A stretch of DNA of 40,444 nt from Paracoccaceae bacterium (GCA_026706985.1 JAPOXR010000056.1:1-40444); one strand, 5' to 3'. Positions 16,955 through 26,523 are shown, counted from the stretch's first letter. Notes: generated by a model not told the origin, from the sequence alone. Made by a program: numbers and translations.

Positions 16955-16968
16955 TTTACATGCGTAAA
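16955..16968 (+). promoter_or_regulatory. Putative operator and -35 region of the smoE operon
   Basis: TTTAC-ATGC-GTAAA is an inverted repeat with 5-base arms. TTTACA within it (16955-16960) could act as a -35 element with TAACTT (16978-16983) as a weak -10 at 17-base spacing. A LacI-family protein bound here would block the promoter. The TTTTACAYGCG part also occurs upstream of the lacI gene. Confidence 0.45.
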
Positions 16969-17168
16969 GTCAATTTTTAACTTGCCCCCGTGAAAGATAT
17001 GGTGCAGGTAGCCTGCCTGTTTGGCCGAAGACACGGGATTGGGGTGGTGCTGGCCCGCAGCTGTCGGGGTGCGGTTTTCGTCACTCTGGAAGCGCGGCAC
17101 GATGTCATTCCACATCCGGGCCTTCTGATCAACATGCAGACCAAATGACCTGCAACAAGGAGAAAACT

Positions 17169-18497
17169 ATGAAGAAGTCATTGATGACGCTCAACAGGGG
17201 CCTCATTGGTGCTTCGGCATTGGTTTCGGTCGCCGCGACCGCTGCCCTCGCTGAAGAGATCACCATCGCCACTGTGAATAACTCTGACATGATTATCATG
17301 CAGGAACTGTCATCCCAGTGGGAAGCCGCGACCGGCAACACGGTTGAGTGGGTGGTTCTGGAAGAAAACGTGCTGCGTCAGCGCGTGACAACCGACATCG
17401 CCACCGATGGCGGCTCGTTCGACATCATCACCATCGGCGCCTATGAGGCCCCGATCTGGGGTGGACAGGACTGGCTCGTCGGTCTCGAGGATCTGGGCGC
17501 CGATTATGATTATGACGACATTTTCGAGCCGGTGCGTAACGGCCTTTCGGCGAATGGCACACTGTATGCGGTTCCGTTCTATGCGGAGAGTTCGTTCACT
17601 TTCTATCGCACCGATCTGTTCGCCGATGCCGGCATCACGGTTCCGGGCGCGCAGATGACCTATGATGATTTTGCCGCGATCGTTGCCAAGCTGCATGATC
17701 CCGACAATGGTGTTTTCGGCACCTGTCAGCGTGGGAAAGCCGGTTGGGGTGAGAACATGGCATTTGTCGGCCCGCTGGTGAATGCGTTTGGCGGCAAATG
17801 GTTCGATCTGGACTGGAATCCGACCATTGACAGCCCCGAATGGAAGGCCGCACTCACCTATTATGTGGATCTGATGAATAATTATGGTCCTCCGGGTGCC
17901 ACTGCGAACGGACACAATGAAAACCGTGCGCTGTTTGCCGACGGAAAATGTGCAACCTGGGTCGATGCGACTTCGGCTGCCGGCTACATCTTCAATCCGG
18001 ATCAGAGTTCGGTCCATGATGTGACCGGTTTCTTCCAGGCACCGAAGCAGGTAACCGATAAGGGCACCGGCTGGTTCTGGGCTTGGGCGCTCGCCATTCC
18101 GAAGAGTTCTCAGAAGGTCGATGCTGCCAAGGCGTTCCTCGCATGGTCGACTTCCAAGGAGTATGTCGAACTCGTGGGCGAAACCAAGGGTTGGGTCGCG
18201 GCTCCTCCGGGCACACGCAAATCAACCTATGCCAACCCGGCATACAGCGAAGCGGCTCCCTTCGCCGCGACAGTGCTGAACTCGATTCTGGCAGCCAACC
18301 CGGCTGACGCGACGCGGGATCCGGTACCCTATACCGGTGTCCAGTTCGTGGCGATCCCTGAATTCCAGGGAATTGGCAACTATGTCGGTCAGCAGGTTTC
18401 GGCGGCTCTCGCCGGCCAGCAGAGCGTTGACCAGGCTCTTGCCAACAGTCAGCAATTCGCGGTTCGCGAAATGACCAAGGCCGGTTACATCAAGTAA
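17169..18497 (+). CDS. smoE: Polyol ABC transporter, periplasmic substrate-binding protein
   Basis: The 442-residue extracellular solute-binding protein of the sugar (family 1) type has a signal peptide of about 28 residues (KKSLMTLNRGLIGASALV, then A-rich, cleaving after ALA before EEITIATV). The mature part contains GGSFDIITIGAYEAPIWGG and FYAESSFTFYRTDLF, with a Trp/Tyr-rich binding region around TDKGTGWFWAWALAIPKSS. This strongly resembles the sorbitol/mannitol-binding protein SmoE of Rhodobacter. The start ATG at 17169 follows AAGGAG with a six-base gap; an upstream in-frame ATG at 17145 would add a charged leader and is rejected. It is the first gene of the operon and is followed by a strong stem-loop, which fits the higher expression usual for binding proteins. 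Confidence 0.9.
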   Translation: MKKSLMTLNRGLIGASALVSVAATAALAEEITIATVNNSDMIIMQELSSQWEAATGNTVEWVVLEENVLRQRVTTDIATDGGSFDIITIGAYEAPIWGGQDWLVGLEDLGADYDYDDIFEPVRNGLSANGTLYAVPFYAESSFTFYRTDLFADAGITVPGAQMTYDDFAAIVAKLHDPDNGVFGTCQRGKAGWGENMAFVGPLVNAFGGKWFDLDWNPTIDSPEWKAALTYYVDLMNNYGPPGATANGHNENRALFADGKCATWVDATSAAGYIFNPDQSSVHDVTGFFQAPKQVTDKGTGWFWAWALAIPKSSQKVDAAKAFLAWSTSKEYVELVGETKGWVAAPPGTRKSTYANPAYSEAAPFAATVLNSILAANPADATRDPVPYTGVQFVAIPEFQGIGNYVGQQVSAALAGQQSVDQALANSQQFAVREMTKAGYIK

Positions 18498-18508
18498 CGG
18501 TCTTTCCA

Positions 18509-18537
18509 ACGGGCCGGTTCCGGTAGAGCCGGCCCGT
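18509..18537 (+). terminator. Stem-loop between smoE and smoF (attenuating terminator or mRNA-stabilising hairpin)
   Basis: ACGGGCCGG and CCGGCCCGT form a perfect 9-bp GC-rich stem with an 11-base loop, followed by TTCTTC. It begins 11 bases after the smoE stop. The weak U-tract suggests partial termination or protection of the upstream mRNA, so that the binding protein is made in excess over the permeases. Confidence 0.7.
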
Positions 18538-18607
18538 TTCTTCAACTCTGCGTGTGATTTCGGCGTCGGTTGCAACCAGTCAGTCGCAGCGCTTAAAGTA
18601 GAAACGA

Positions 18608-19480
18608 ATGGCGACCAAAGCATCCCGATCAGCCGCAAGGCTCATGATATCTCCGGCAGTCCTGCTGCTGCTCGGCTGGATGCTGGTGCCACTCAGCCTC
18701 ACTATCTATTTTTCCTTCCTGCGCTACAATCTCATCACGCCCGGAGCCAACCCGTTTGTCGGCTGGGAAAATTACTATTGGTTCCTGACCGACCCGAGCT
18801 TCAAAGCGGCTATGGTCAACACGCTGCTGTTGGTCGGCGGCGTTCTCCTGATCACGGTCGCCGGCGGCATCCTGTTCGCGCTGCTGCTGGACCAGCCGAT
18901 GTGGGGGCAGGGCATCATACGGATTATGGCAATCTCGCCCTTCTTCGTCATGCCGACCGTATCGGGTCTGGTCTGGAAAAACATGTTCATGAATCCGGTG
19001 AACGGAATTTTCGGCCATCTCGCACAGGCGTTGAATGTGCAGCCGATCGATTTTTTCAGCCAGATACCGCTGTTGTCGATCATTCTGATCGTCAGCTGGC
19101 AATGGCTGCCCTTCGCGACATTGATTCTGCTGACGGCTCTGCAATCGCTTGACCAGGAACAGCTGGAGGCGGCGGAGATGGATGGCGCCGGGGCATTTTC
19201 CCGCTTCTTCCACATTATGCTGCCGCATCTTGCGCGGGCGATAACCGTTGTGATCCTGATCCAGACGATCTTTCTGCTGTCGATCTTCGCGGAAATTCTG
19301 GTGACCACAAATGGCGGCCCGGGTGTTTCCACCACCAACCTGACTTACCTGATTTACGTGTCTTCGCTGCTCCAGTTCGATGTCGGAATGGGCAGCGCCG
19401 GCGGTGTACTCGCAATTATACTGGCGAATATCGTTGCCATCTTCCTGATGCGGATGATCGGCAAGAATCTCGACGCTTAG
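18608..19480 (+). CDS. smoF: Polyol ABC transporter permease
   Basis: The 290-residue membrane protein of the MalF-like ABC permease family has about six hydrophobic segments, beginning with MISPAVLLLLGWMLVPLSL. It carries the cytoplasmic EAA loop (EQLEAAEMDGAGAFSRFFHI followed by MLPHL) that docks on the ATPase. It forms the translocation channel together with the next gene product. The start ATG at 18608 has only a weak ribosome-binding site, which fits lower expression than smoE. Confidence 0.92.
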   Translation: MATKASRSAARLMISPAVLLLLGWMLVPLSLTIYFSFLRYNLITPGANPFVGWENYYWFLTDPSFKAAMVNTLLLVGGVLLITVAGGILFALLLDQPMWGQGIIRIMAISPFFVMPTVSGLVWKNMFMNPVNGIFGHLAQALNVQPIDFFSQIPLLSIILIVSWQWLPFATLILLTALQSLDQEQLEAAEMDGAGAFSRFFHIMLPHLARAITVVILIQTIFLLSIFAEILVTTNGGPGVSTTNLTYLIYVSSLLQFDVGMGSAGGVLAIILANIVAIFLMRMIGKNLDA

Positions 19481-19488
19481 GCAAATTC

Positions 19489-20322
19489 ATGGCACGCGGC
19501 GTCACGATATCCCGAAAATCAGTGAACACCATCGCTGCCGGTGTGTTGGGACTTCTTATGTTCTTTCCGGTGCTGTGGATTGTCATCCTGTCCTTCAAGA
19601 CCGAAGGTGATGCGATCAAGGCACCGCTCGAGATATTGTTCGGCACCGGATGGACGACCGAGAGTTACGGGACCGTTCAAGCCAGATCAGATTATTTCAA
19701 GCATTTTTCGAACTCTCTCATTATTTCTCTGGGATCGACCTTTCTCGGCCTGTTGATCGCAGTTCCCGCGGCCTGGTCGATGGCTTTTGTGCCGGCCAAA
19801 CGCACCAAAGATGTGCTGATGTGGATGTTGTCGACAAAAATGCTGCCACCGGTGGGTGTGCTGGTGCCGATCTATCTGATTTTCCGCGATCTCGGAATTC
19901 TCGACACTCGATCGGGCCTCGTCATCGTGCTGATGTTGATTAACCTGCCGATCATCATCTGGATGCTCTACACCTATTTCCGTGAAATCCCGGGCGAGAT
20001 CCTCGAAGCGGCGCGGATGGATGGAGCAACCCTGCGCGAAGAGGTCGTCCATGTTCTTATTCCGATGGCTATCCCCGGAATGGCGTCAACAGTTCTCCTC
20101 AACATCATTCTGGCATGGAACGAGGCCTTCTGGACGCTGAATCTGACCGCCGCGAAAGCGGCTCCGCTCACCGCCTTCATCGCTTCCTATTCCAGCCCGG
20201 AGGGGCTGTTTTACGCAAAGCTGAGCGCCGCTTCCGTCATGGCGATCGCACCGATTCTGATGATGGGTTGGTTCAGCCAGAAACAACTTGTCCGCGGCCT
20301 GACCTTTGGCGCGGTGAAGTAA
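19489..20322 (+). CDS. smoG: Polyol ABC transporter permease
   Basis: The 277-residue MalG-like inner-membrane permease begins with a hydrophobic segment ([19 protein letters not shown]) and contains the EAA loop [20 protein letters not shown] followed by LIPM. A well-conserved [16 protein letters not shown] segment is typical of the sorbitol/mannitol subgroup. It starts eight bases after smoF and ends ten bases before smoK, so all are on one transcript. Confidence 0.92.
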   Translation: MARGVTISRKSVNTIAAGVLGLLMFFPVLWIVILSFKTEGDAIKAPLEILFGTGWTTESYGTVQARSDYFKHFSNSLIISLGSTFLGLLIAVPAAWSMAFVPAKRTKDVLMWMLSTKMLPPVGVLVPIYLIFRDLGILDTRSGLVIVLMLINLPIIIWMLYTYFREIPGEILEAARMDGATLREEVVHVLIPMAIPGMASTVLLNIILAWNEAFWTLNLTAAKAAPLTAFIASYSSPEGLFYAKLSAASVMAIAPILMMGWFSQKQLVRGLTFGAVK

Positions 20323-20332
20323 GGAACACGAT

Positions 20333-21337
20333 ATGGGACACATCCAACTTAAAGGAGTCAAAAAGAATTTTGGCGATGTCACTGTGATCCCGACATTGGA
20401 TCTGGAGATTGAAGACGGGAAATTCGTCGTGTTCGTGGGCCCGTCCGGTTGCGGCAAGTCGACATTGCTGCGTCTTATCGCCGGACTGGAGGATGTCACC
20501 GAGGGTGTTGTCGAAATTGACGGGCAAGATGCCACCGGCTTACCGCCGGCTAAGCGTCGACTGGCCATGGTGTTTCAATCCTATGCCCTCTATCCGCATA
20601 TGTCAGTTCGCAAAAACATCGCCTTTCCGATGAAAATGGCCCGTATCCCGCAGGAGGAGCAGGAGCAGCGGATAACCGAAGCGGCAAGGGTGCTGAATCT
20701 CACCGATTATCTGGACCGGCGGCCGGGGCAACTTTCCGGCGGGCAGCGCCAACGCGTAGCCATCGGCCGTGCCATTGTCCGCGAACCCGCGGCGTTCCTG
20801 TTTGACGAACCATTGTCCAATCTTGATGCGGCACTGCGCGTCGGCATGCGACTGGAAATCTCCGAACTTCACAAGCGTCTCGCCACCACAATGATTTACG
20901 TCACGCATGATCAGGTTGAAGCGATGACAATGGCCGACAAGATCGTTGTGCTGAATGCAGGCGTGATTGAGCAGGTGGGCAGCCCGCTGGAATTGTACCG
21001 TGAGCCGCGCAACCTGTTCGTCGCAGGCTTCATCGGATCGCCGCGAATGAATTTACTCGAAGGTTCCGTGGCCGAAAAATACGATGCGCACATAGTCGGT
21101 ATCCGACCCGAGCATATCGAAGTCTCGGCAGCATCGGGTGATTGGACCGGTACTGTCGGCGTATCGGAACATCTAGGCTCGGACACGTTTTTCCGGGTGA
21201 ATGTCGAAGGTTTCGCTGAGCCGGTGACAGTTCGTGCGGATGGCGATGTCGACCTCCATTACGGGGATACAATCCATCTGACTCCTGATCCTCACCAATT
21301 GCATCGTTTTGACCGGGATTCCGCAAGACTGGCATGA
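20333..21337 (+). CDS. smoK: Polyol ABC transporter ATP-binding protein
   Basis: The 334-residue MalK/UgpC-type ATPase powers the SmoEFG importer. Walker A is GPSGCGKS at residues 36-43, the ABC signature LSGGQRQR starts at 134, and Walker B is [12 protein letters not shown] with Asp158-Glu159. The switch His is in [15 protein letters not shown]-terminal TOBE-type regulatory region follows ([10 protein letters not shown]). The start ATG at 20333 has AAGGA upstream. Its stop overlaps the smoS start (ATGA at 21334-21337), indicating translational coupling between uptake and the first oxidation step. Confidence 0.94.
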   Translation: MGHIQLKGVKKNFGDVTVIPTLDLEIEDGKFVVFVGPSGCGKSTLLRLIAGLEDVTEGVVEIDGQDATGLPPAKRRLAMVFQSYALYPHMSVRKNIAFPMKMARIPQEEQEQRITEAARVLNLTDYLDRRPGQLSGGQRQRVAIGRAIVREPAAFLFDEPLSNLDAALRVGMRLEISELHKRLATTMIYVTHDQVEAMTMADKIVVLNAGVIEQVGSPLELYREPRNLFVAGFIGSPRMNLLEGSVAEKYDAHIVGIRPEHIEVSAASGDWTGTVGVSEHLGSDTFFRVNVEGFAEPVTVRADGDVDLHYGDTIHLTPDPHQLHRFDRDSARLA

Positions 21338-22104
21338 AGAGGCTGGATGGCAGGATTGCCCTCGTCACCGGCGGGGCCCGCGGGATAGGCCGTGCCGTTT
21401 GTGAAGCCTATGTGCGTGAAGGTGCGAAGGTAGCGGTAGCCGATATACTGGAAAGTCAGGCTCACAGCACTGCCGAGGGGTTGAGCGGCACTGCGACTGC
21501 GGTGGCGATGGATGTGACCGATCCGCAGTCCATTTTCGATGCGGTCAACACAGTTGAAGAGATGTGGGGCCGGATCGACATACTGGTGAACGGAGCCGGC
21601 ATATTTAACATGGCTTCGATCGACAGGATCACCCATGCGGATTACCGCCGTCAATATGATGTCAATGTCGGTGGCACGATATTCGTGACACAGACGGTCG
21701 TCCCACGGATGAAAAAATGCGGCGGCGGTGCCGTCATAAACTTTGCCAGCCAGGCCGGGCGCCGCGGAGAAGCGAATGTAACGGTTTATTGTTCGACCAA
21801 GGCCGCAGTCATCTCGATCACACAGTCGCTGGCGCTGGAGCTGGCACCCTTCAATATCCGGGTCAACGGAGTTGCGCCCGGAGTCATCAACACCCCAATG
21901 TGGAACCATGTCGATTCTCAATTCGCCGAATATGAGAATAAGCCGATCGGTCAGAAGAAACGCGAAGTCGGGTTGGCGGTGCCGCTCGGTTATATGGGCG
22001 AACCGGCGGAGGTCGCCGGCCCATGCGTTTTTCTGGCTTCCGACGAGGCCCGGTATATAACGGCACAGACGCTGAATGTGGATGGCGGAAATTGGATGAG
22101 CTGA
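21334..22104 (+). CDS. smoS: Sorbitol/galactitol dehydrogenase, short-chain type
   Basis: The 256-residue classical SDR has TGGARGIG at residues 12-19 for NAD binding and the catalytic triad Ser139, Tyr152, Lys156 ([10 protein letters not shown], then VYCSTKAA). It ends in the family tail NVDGGNWMS. Size, the QAGRRGEA loop and the tail agree with Rhodobacter sphaeroides SmoS, which oxidises D-sorbitol to D-fructose and galactitol to a ketose. The reaction here is therefore polyol plus NAD+ to ketohexose. It is coupled to smoK by a four-base overlap and is followed four bases later by mtlK. The preferred polyol cannot be decided from sequence. Confidence 0.92.
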   Translation: MKRLDGRIALVTGGARGIGRAVCEAYVREGAKVAVADILESQAHSTAEGLSGTATAVAMDVTDPQSIFDAVNTVEEMWGRIDILVNGAGIFNMASIDRITHADYRRQYDVNVGGTIFVTQTVVPRMKKCGGGAVINFASQAGRRGEANVTVYCSTKAAVISITQSLALELAPFNIRVNGVAPGVINTPMWNHVDSQFAEYENKPIGQKKREVGLAVPLGYMGEPAEVAGPCVFLASDEARYITAQTLNVDGGNWMS

Positions 22105-22108
22105 CGGC

Positions 22109-23593
22109 ATGCCGGTGAGGTTGTCAAACGCAGCTCTGGGAAAACTGTCCAAAGGAGTTGTGGTTCCGCTTTACGACCGTTCACGGCTGACGCCCGGAAT
22201 CGTCCATATTGGGCTCGGCAATTTCCACCGGGCGCACCAGGCATGGTATCTGCACCGGCTCATGCAGGAAGGACATGCGTTTGACTGGGGAATTATTGGA
22301 GCCGGCGTCCGTGTTTACGACCGGGAACAGCGGCGGAAACTTGAGGCGCAGGATTTTCTCACCACCCTGATCGAGTTGGATCCGGGTGCGACATCGGCGG
22401 AGATCATCGGCTCCATCATCGGCTACGTTCCGGTAGAAGAGGAAAACGGCCCGCTGATCAGGCAGATGGCAGACTCGGCAATCCGGATCGTGCAGTTGAC
22501 GGTCACCGAGGGGGGTTACTTCATCGACCCGGCAAGCAACAGTTTTGACGCCGGGAATGACGAGATCCGTCATGATGCCGAAAACCCGGAGACCCCGCAC
22601 ACCGTATTCGGTGCGATCATTGCCGCCCTCCAGCGCCGCCGCGCCACTGGGGTTGGGCCGTTAACCCTGCAAAGCTGCGACAATCTGCAGGGCAATGGCG
22701 ATATTCTTCGCGAGGCCGTCGTTACTCTCGCTGGCCTTTCCGATCCGGAACTCGCGGACTGGATTGACACGGAATGCACCTTTCCAAACTCGATGGTGGA
22801 CCGCATCGTCCCCGCGACCGGGGACAGGGAATTGGCGCTGGCACATGAAATCGGCATCGATGACGCCGTGCCGGTCACGCATGAGAGCTTCTGCCAATGG
22901 GTGGTCGAGGACAAATACTGCGCAGGACGGCCCGCCTGGGACAGGGTGGGGGTCACTTTTTCCGACCGTGTGCGCGATTACGAGGAAATGAAGATCCGTA
23001 TCCTCAATGGCGGGCACCAGATCTTGGCGAACCCGGGTGAGATTCTCGCAGTGGAAACAATTGCCGATTGCATGGCGCACCCGCTGATTGGATCCCTGTT
23101 TCGAAAAGTCGCACGCGAAGAGATCATCGCGCATGTCAACCCGGTCCCGGACACGGCGCCGGAGGCTTATGTCGATTTGGTTGACCGGCGCTTTTCCAAC
23201 CCGATGATCGTGGACACGCCACGCCGCGTGGCTTTCGACGGTTCATCACGGCACACGGGTTTCATCCTGCCTGTTCTGCGCGAGGCGCTCGGCTGTGCGG
23301 CACCTTCTGACGGGCTTGCATTGGCGGAGGCGCTCTGGTGCCGGATGTGCGCCGGCACCCGCGAAGATGGAACCGTGATCAAGCCGAACGATCCATTCTG
23401 GCCCCAACTTCACAATGCCGCCTGCGCCGCAAGATTGGATCCGCTGGCCTGGCTCGATCAGGGGCATCTCTATGGCGATCTCGGTGGGAACAGGACGTTC
23501 GCAGCGGCCTTTTCGAAATGGCTGAAGCTGATCTGGGAGTCCGGTACTGAGACGGCGATGCAGGCCTATATCGGTTCCCGGCAAAAAGCCTGA
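22109..23593 (+). CDS. mtlK: Mannitol 2-dehydrogenase (polyol-specific long-chain type)
   Basis: The 494-residue zinc-independent polyol dehydrogenase of the mannitol dehydrogenase family oxidises D-mannitol (and often D-arabitol or D-sorbitol) at C2 to D-fructose with NAD+. The N-terminal Rossmann start is IVHIGLGNFHRAHQAWYLHR. The catalytic helix is KIRILNGGHQ with Lys295, Asn300 and His303, the same positions as I recall for the Pseudomonas fluorescens enzyme. Length is normal. The start ATG at 22109 is four bases after the smoS stop. Its fructose product needs the kinase encoded by the facing operon. Confidence 0.93.
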   Translation: MPVRLSNAALGKLSKGVVVPLYDRSRLTPGIVHIGLGNFHRAHQAWYLHRLMQEGHAFDWGIIGAGVRVYDREQRRKLEAQDFLTTLIELDPGATSAEIIGSIIGYVPVEEENGPLIRQMADSAIRIVQLTVTEGGYFIDPASNSFDAGNDEIRHDAENPETPHTVFGAIIAALQRRRATGVGPLTLQSCDNLQGNGDILREAVVTLAGLSDPELADWIDTECTFPNSMVDRIVPATGDRELALAHEIGIDDAVPVTHESFCQWVVEDKYCAGRPAWDRVGVTFSDRVRDYEEMKIRILNGGHQILANPGEILAVETIADCMAHPLIGSLFRKVAREEIIAHVNPVPDTAPEAYVDLVDRRFSNPMIVDTPRRVAFDGSSRHTGFILPVLREALGCAAPSDGLALAEALWCRMCAGTREDGTVIKPNDPFWPQLHNAACAARLDPLAWLDQGHLYGDLGGNRTFAAAFSKWLKLIWESGTETAMQAYIGSRQKA

Positions 23594-23600
23594 ACGCCCC

Positions 23601-24593
23601 ATGAAGGCGGTTATTTTTCCTGCCAGGGATCAGGTCAAGACGGCGGATCTGCACCACCCGGAACCGCGAAGCCGGGAAGTGGTCGTCCGCGTGCGGGCCA
23701 GCGGCCTTTGCCATACCGACATCGATGTGATGCAGGGTGACTATGGAAGGTCAGCTTTTCCGGTTGTTCCCGGTCACGAATTCGCCGGCGAAGTGGTTGC
23801 CGTCGGGTCGCGGGTCCGCGGGGTCAAACCGGATGACCGGGTCGTCATAGACCCGAATTTTGAATGCGGAAAATGCCGCTCATGCCGCCGTGGCTGGGCG
23901 CATCTGTGCGATAATCTCGGAGCTTATGGTGTCACCGAACATGGTGGATTCGCGGAGCTGTGCGCAGTGCGCGCTGAGGCGGTCCATCCGATTGGAGATA
24001 TGGGTTTTTCATTAGCGGCACTGGCCGAGCCGATGGGCTGCATCCTGAACGGCCTGACTCAACTGCAGGACCGGACGATTGAACGGGCGGTGATTTTCGG
24101 TGCCGGTCCGATGGGACATTTGATGGGTCTGACACTCAGGGCACAGGGCACAGGCGAGGTGTTCATGGTTGATATCGACGAAAGCCGGCTGCGGCTCGCG
24201 GGCGAAAACGGCCTGACACCGCTTAACCCGGGCCCGGAAACTGACGACATGCTGCGCCGCGGGTGTGACCTCGCGGTGGATGCAACGGGGGTTCCCGCAG
24301 TCGCCGCCGCGCTCGTGGAGACCGTCGCGAACGGGGGAGCCGCACTGTTCTTCGGTGCCTGCCCGCCGGACGCGCGGATTTCCATTTCACCGCACGAGAT
24401 GTTCCGTCGCCAATTGTCGCTGTTCGGCAGCCATTCACTGAACCACAATATTCCGCATGCGGTGAGTGTCCTGCGCGAGATTGGCGAGGCGGCCACAAGA
24501 ATAGTCACCCACGGTGTGCCGCTCGACGAGATTCCGCGCGTGATCCTCGGCCACAAACCGCCGGGATGCCTCAAGATACAGGCGGTGCCGTAA
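23601..24593 (+). CDS. Zinc-dependent medium-chain polyol/alcohol dehydrogenase
   Basis: The 330-residue MDR-family enzyme has catalytic zinc ligands Cys37, His59 and Glu60 (GLCHTDID, VPGHEFAGE) and four structural-zinc cysteines at 89, 92, 95 and 103 (CGKCRSCRRGWAHLC). The nucleotide-binding loop is GAGPMGHLMG, followed by an Asp-rich strand (VDIDESRLRLA) that suits NAD rather than NADP. Relatives include sorbitol, threonine and altritol dehydrogenases. Together with GatZ and the PfkB kinase, a D-altritol 5-dehydrogenase role giving D-tagatose is attractive, but sequence alone does not prove it. It starts eight bases after mtlK in the same operon. Confidence 0.88.
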   Translation: MKAVIFPARDQVKTADLHHPEPRSREVVVRVRASGLCHTDIDVMQGDYGRSAFPVVPGHEFAGEVVAVGSRVRGVKPDDRVVIDPNFECGKCRSCRRGWAHLCDNLGAYGVTEHGGFAELCAVRAEAVHPIGDMGFSLAALAEPMGCILNGLTQLQDRTIERAVIFGAGPMGHLMGLTLRAQGTGEVFMVDIDESRLRLAGENGLTPLNPGPETDDMLRRGCDLAVDATGVPAVAAALVETVANGGAALFFGACPPDARISISPHEMFRRQLSLFGSHSLNHNIPHAVSVLREIGEAATRIVTHGVPLDEIPRVILGHKPPGCLKIQAVP

Positions 24594-24775
24594 CACCGGC
24601 AAATCCCCGGCCGCATCATGAGGCAACGGCGCGCACTGTTCCAGCCCTCTGCGACTTTCAGTCGATTGCCGAAATCCGCACATCTATTGTCGGTGGAAAA
24701 CCGATCCCGGGATCAATAACAGAGTCCGACCAGTCCGGCTGCATTTGCGCCGTGACAGTCATTGACGGGGACAGA

Positions 24776-26122
24776 ATGGCCGCAAGACCGAAACTCACAT
24801 TCATAGGCGCCGGTTCGACCGTGTTTCTCCGCAACATCCTCGGCGATGTCCTGCGCAAAGAGGCGCTGAGTTCAGCCGATATCGCTCTGATGGATATCGA
24901 TCCGGCAAGGCTGGAAGAAGCCGGTTCGGTGGCGCGGCGGATCAAAGACAGCTTGGGAGCGGGAGTCCGGATTTCTCTGCATCGGGACCAGAGGCAGGCA
25001 TTGGCGGGTGCCGATTTCGTCCTCGTCGCGTTTCAGATCGGCGGTTACGAACCCTGCACGGTGACCGATTTTGAGATACCGAAACAATTCGGTCTCAGGC
25101 AGACGATCGGCGACACGCTCGGCATAGGCGGCATTATGCGCAGCCTTCGGACGGTGCCGCATCTGTGGCGGATCTGCGAGGATATGACCGAACTGTGCCC
25201 CGATGCGGTGATGCTGCAATATGTCAATCCCATGGCCATCAATGTCTGGGCCATCGCCGCAAAATATCCATCCATCAATGTGGTTGGACTGTGCCACTCG
25301 GTTCAGTGGACAGTGGCGGAACTCGCCGCTGATCTGGATATCCCGCCGCAGCGGATCCGTTACTTCTGCGCCGGCATTAACCATATGTCGTTCTTTCTCC
25401 GCTTCGAGGAACTTGCGGCCGACGGCTCGCTCCGGGATCTGTATCCGGCGCTGCGGCGCGGCTATTCCGAGGGACGTCTGCCCGGCCCCAACATCCACAA
25501 TCCGCGCTGCCCGAACCGGGTCCGCTACGAAATGCTGATGCGGCTCGGCTATTTCGTAACCGAGAGCTCGGAGCATTTCTCTGAATACGTGCCGTGGTTC
25601 ATCAAGCGGGATCGCCCGGACCTGATCGAGAAATTCGGCATTCCGCTGGACGAGTATCCGCAGCGCTGCATCGAGCAGATTGAGCTCTGGTGCCGGCAGG
25701 CGGATGAGGCGGAGTTTGAAATCGAACCGAGTCATGAGTATGCGGCCGATATCATGAACTCCATTCACACCGGTGCGCCCTCGGTTGTCTATGGAAATAT
25801 CCGCAACACCGGCCTCATCGCTTCGCTGCCCGAAGGGTGTGCGGTGGAGGTTCCGTGTCTTGTCGACCGTAACGGCATTCAGCCGGTGCATATCGGCGAG
25901 CTGCCGCCGCAGCTGGCGGCAATGATGCGCACGAACGTCAATGTCCAGGAACTGATCGTCGCCGCACTGCTCAATGAAGAGCGGGAGCATATCTATCATG
26001 CGGCGATGATGGATCCGCATACCGGTGCCGAGCTTGACCTTGAGCAGATCTGGAAGCTCGTGGATGCCCTGCTGGTGGCGCACAGCGACTGGTTACCCGC
26101 ATGGACCGCGCCGGCAAGCTGA
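24776..26122 (+). CDS. Glycoside hydrolase family 4, alpha-galactosidase (MelA-like)
   Basis: The 448-residue NAD- and manganese-dependent hydrolase of family GH4 has the NAD loop FIGAGSTVF at residues 9-17, DIDPARL, the substrate block QYVNPMAINVWA and the metal ligands Cys173 (GLCHSVQ) and His203 (AGINHM). The CHS form resembles MelA-type alpha-galactosidases more than 6-phospho-glucosidases. There is no signal peptide, so it acts on sugars inside the cell. I place the start at ATG 24776 after GGGGAC; the frame is open to 24566 but the extra residues look non-coding. As last gene of a polyol operon it could free a polyol or galactose from an imported alpha-galactoside. Confidence 0.88.
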   Translation: MAARPKLTFIGAGSTVFLRNILGDVLRKEALSSADIALMDIDPARLEEAGSVARRIKDSLGAGVRISLHRDQRQALAGADFVLVAFQIGGYEPCTVTDFEIPKQFGLRQTIGDTLGIGGIMRSLRTVPHLWRICEDMTELCPDAVMLQYVNPMAINVWAIAAKYPSINVVGLCHSVQWTVAELAADLDIPPQRIRYFCAGINHMSFFLRFEELAADGSLRDLYPALRRGYSEGRLPGPNIHNPRCPNRVRYEMLMRLGYFVTESSEHFSEYVPWFIKRDRPDLIEKFGIPLDEYPQRCIEQIELWCRQADEAEFEIEPSHEYAADIMNSIHTGAPSVVYGNIRNTGLIASLPEGCAVEVPCLVDRNGIQPVHIGELPPQLAAMMRTNVNVQELIVAALLNEEREHIYHAAMMDPHTGAELDLEQIWKLVDALLVAHSDWLPAWTAPAS

Positions 26123-26523
26123 ACGGTAGTGGAAAGATCATGACCGTCGTCGGCACTGATACTTTGAGACTCTGTCCGGCGGCAGCTACTGGCGGTTGAC
26201 CTCACGGTCATCGAGTTGGGCTGGATTCCAACCGTCAGCGTGGGAGTAGGGTGCAACCGCGGTGTTCCGGGGACTGCCGCTGAATCCCGGTTGCGACGCG
26301 TTTGAATTGCTGCGCAAAACCGAAGCCACTATCAAATTCGAGGCCCGGCACCGCACCTGGGCTGATATCGGGGTAAGCCATGATGGCCCGATTGACGATC
26401 CGCCTTTTTGTTTTGCATTTTCCTGCCCCCGGAATAGCTCCACCCATACAGAGCCCGGGATGAATCCTCTTCTTTCAGCATAGGGGTGCCGCCGACTGAG
26501 GTTATCCGTCCGCCGTCGAAACA
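26123..26523. other. 401-base stretch after the polyol operon with no gene I can support
   Basis: Open frames of 70-112 codons exist on both strands, but they overlap antisense and resemble nothing I know. No strong GC stem with a T-run is visible, so the end of the polyol transcript is not marked by an obvious intrinsic terminator. The change from operon genes to small accessory genes occurs here. Confidence 0.45.
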
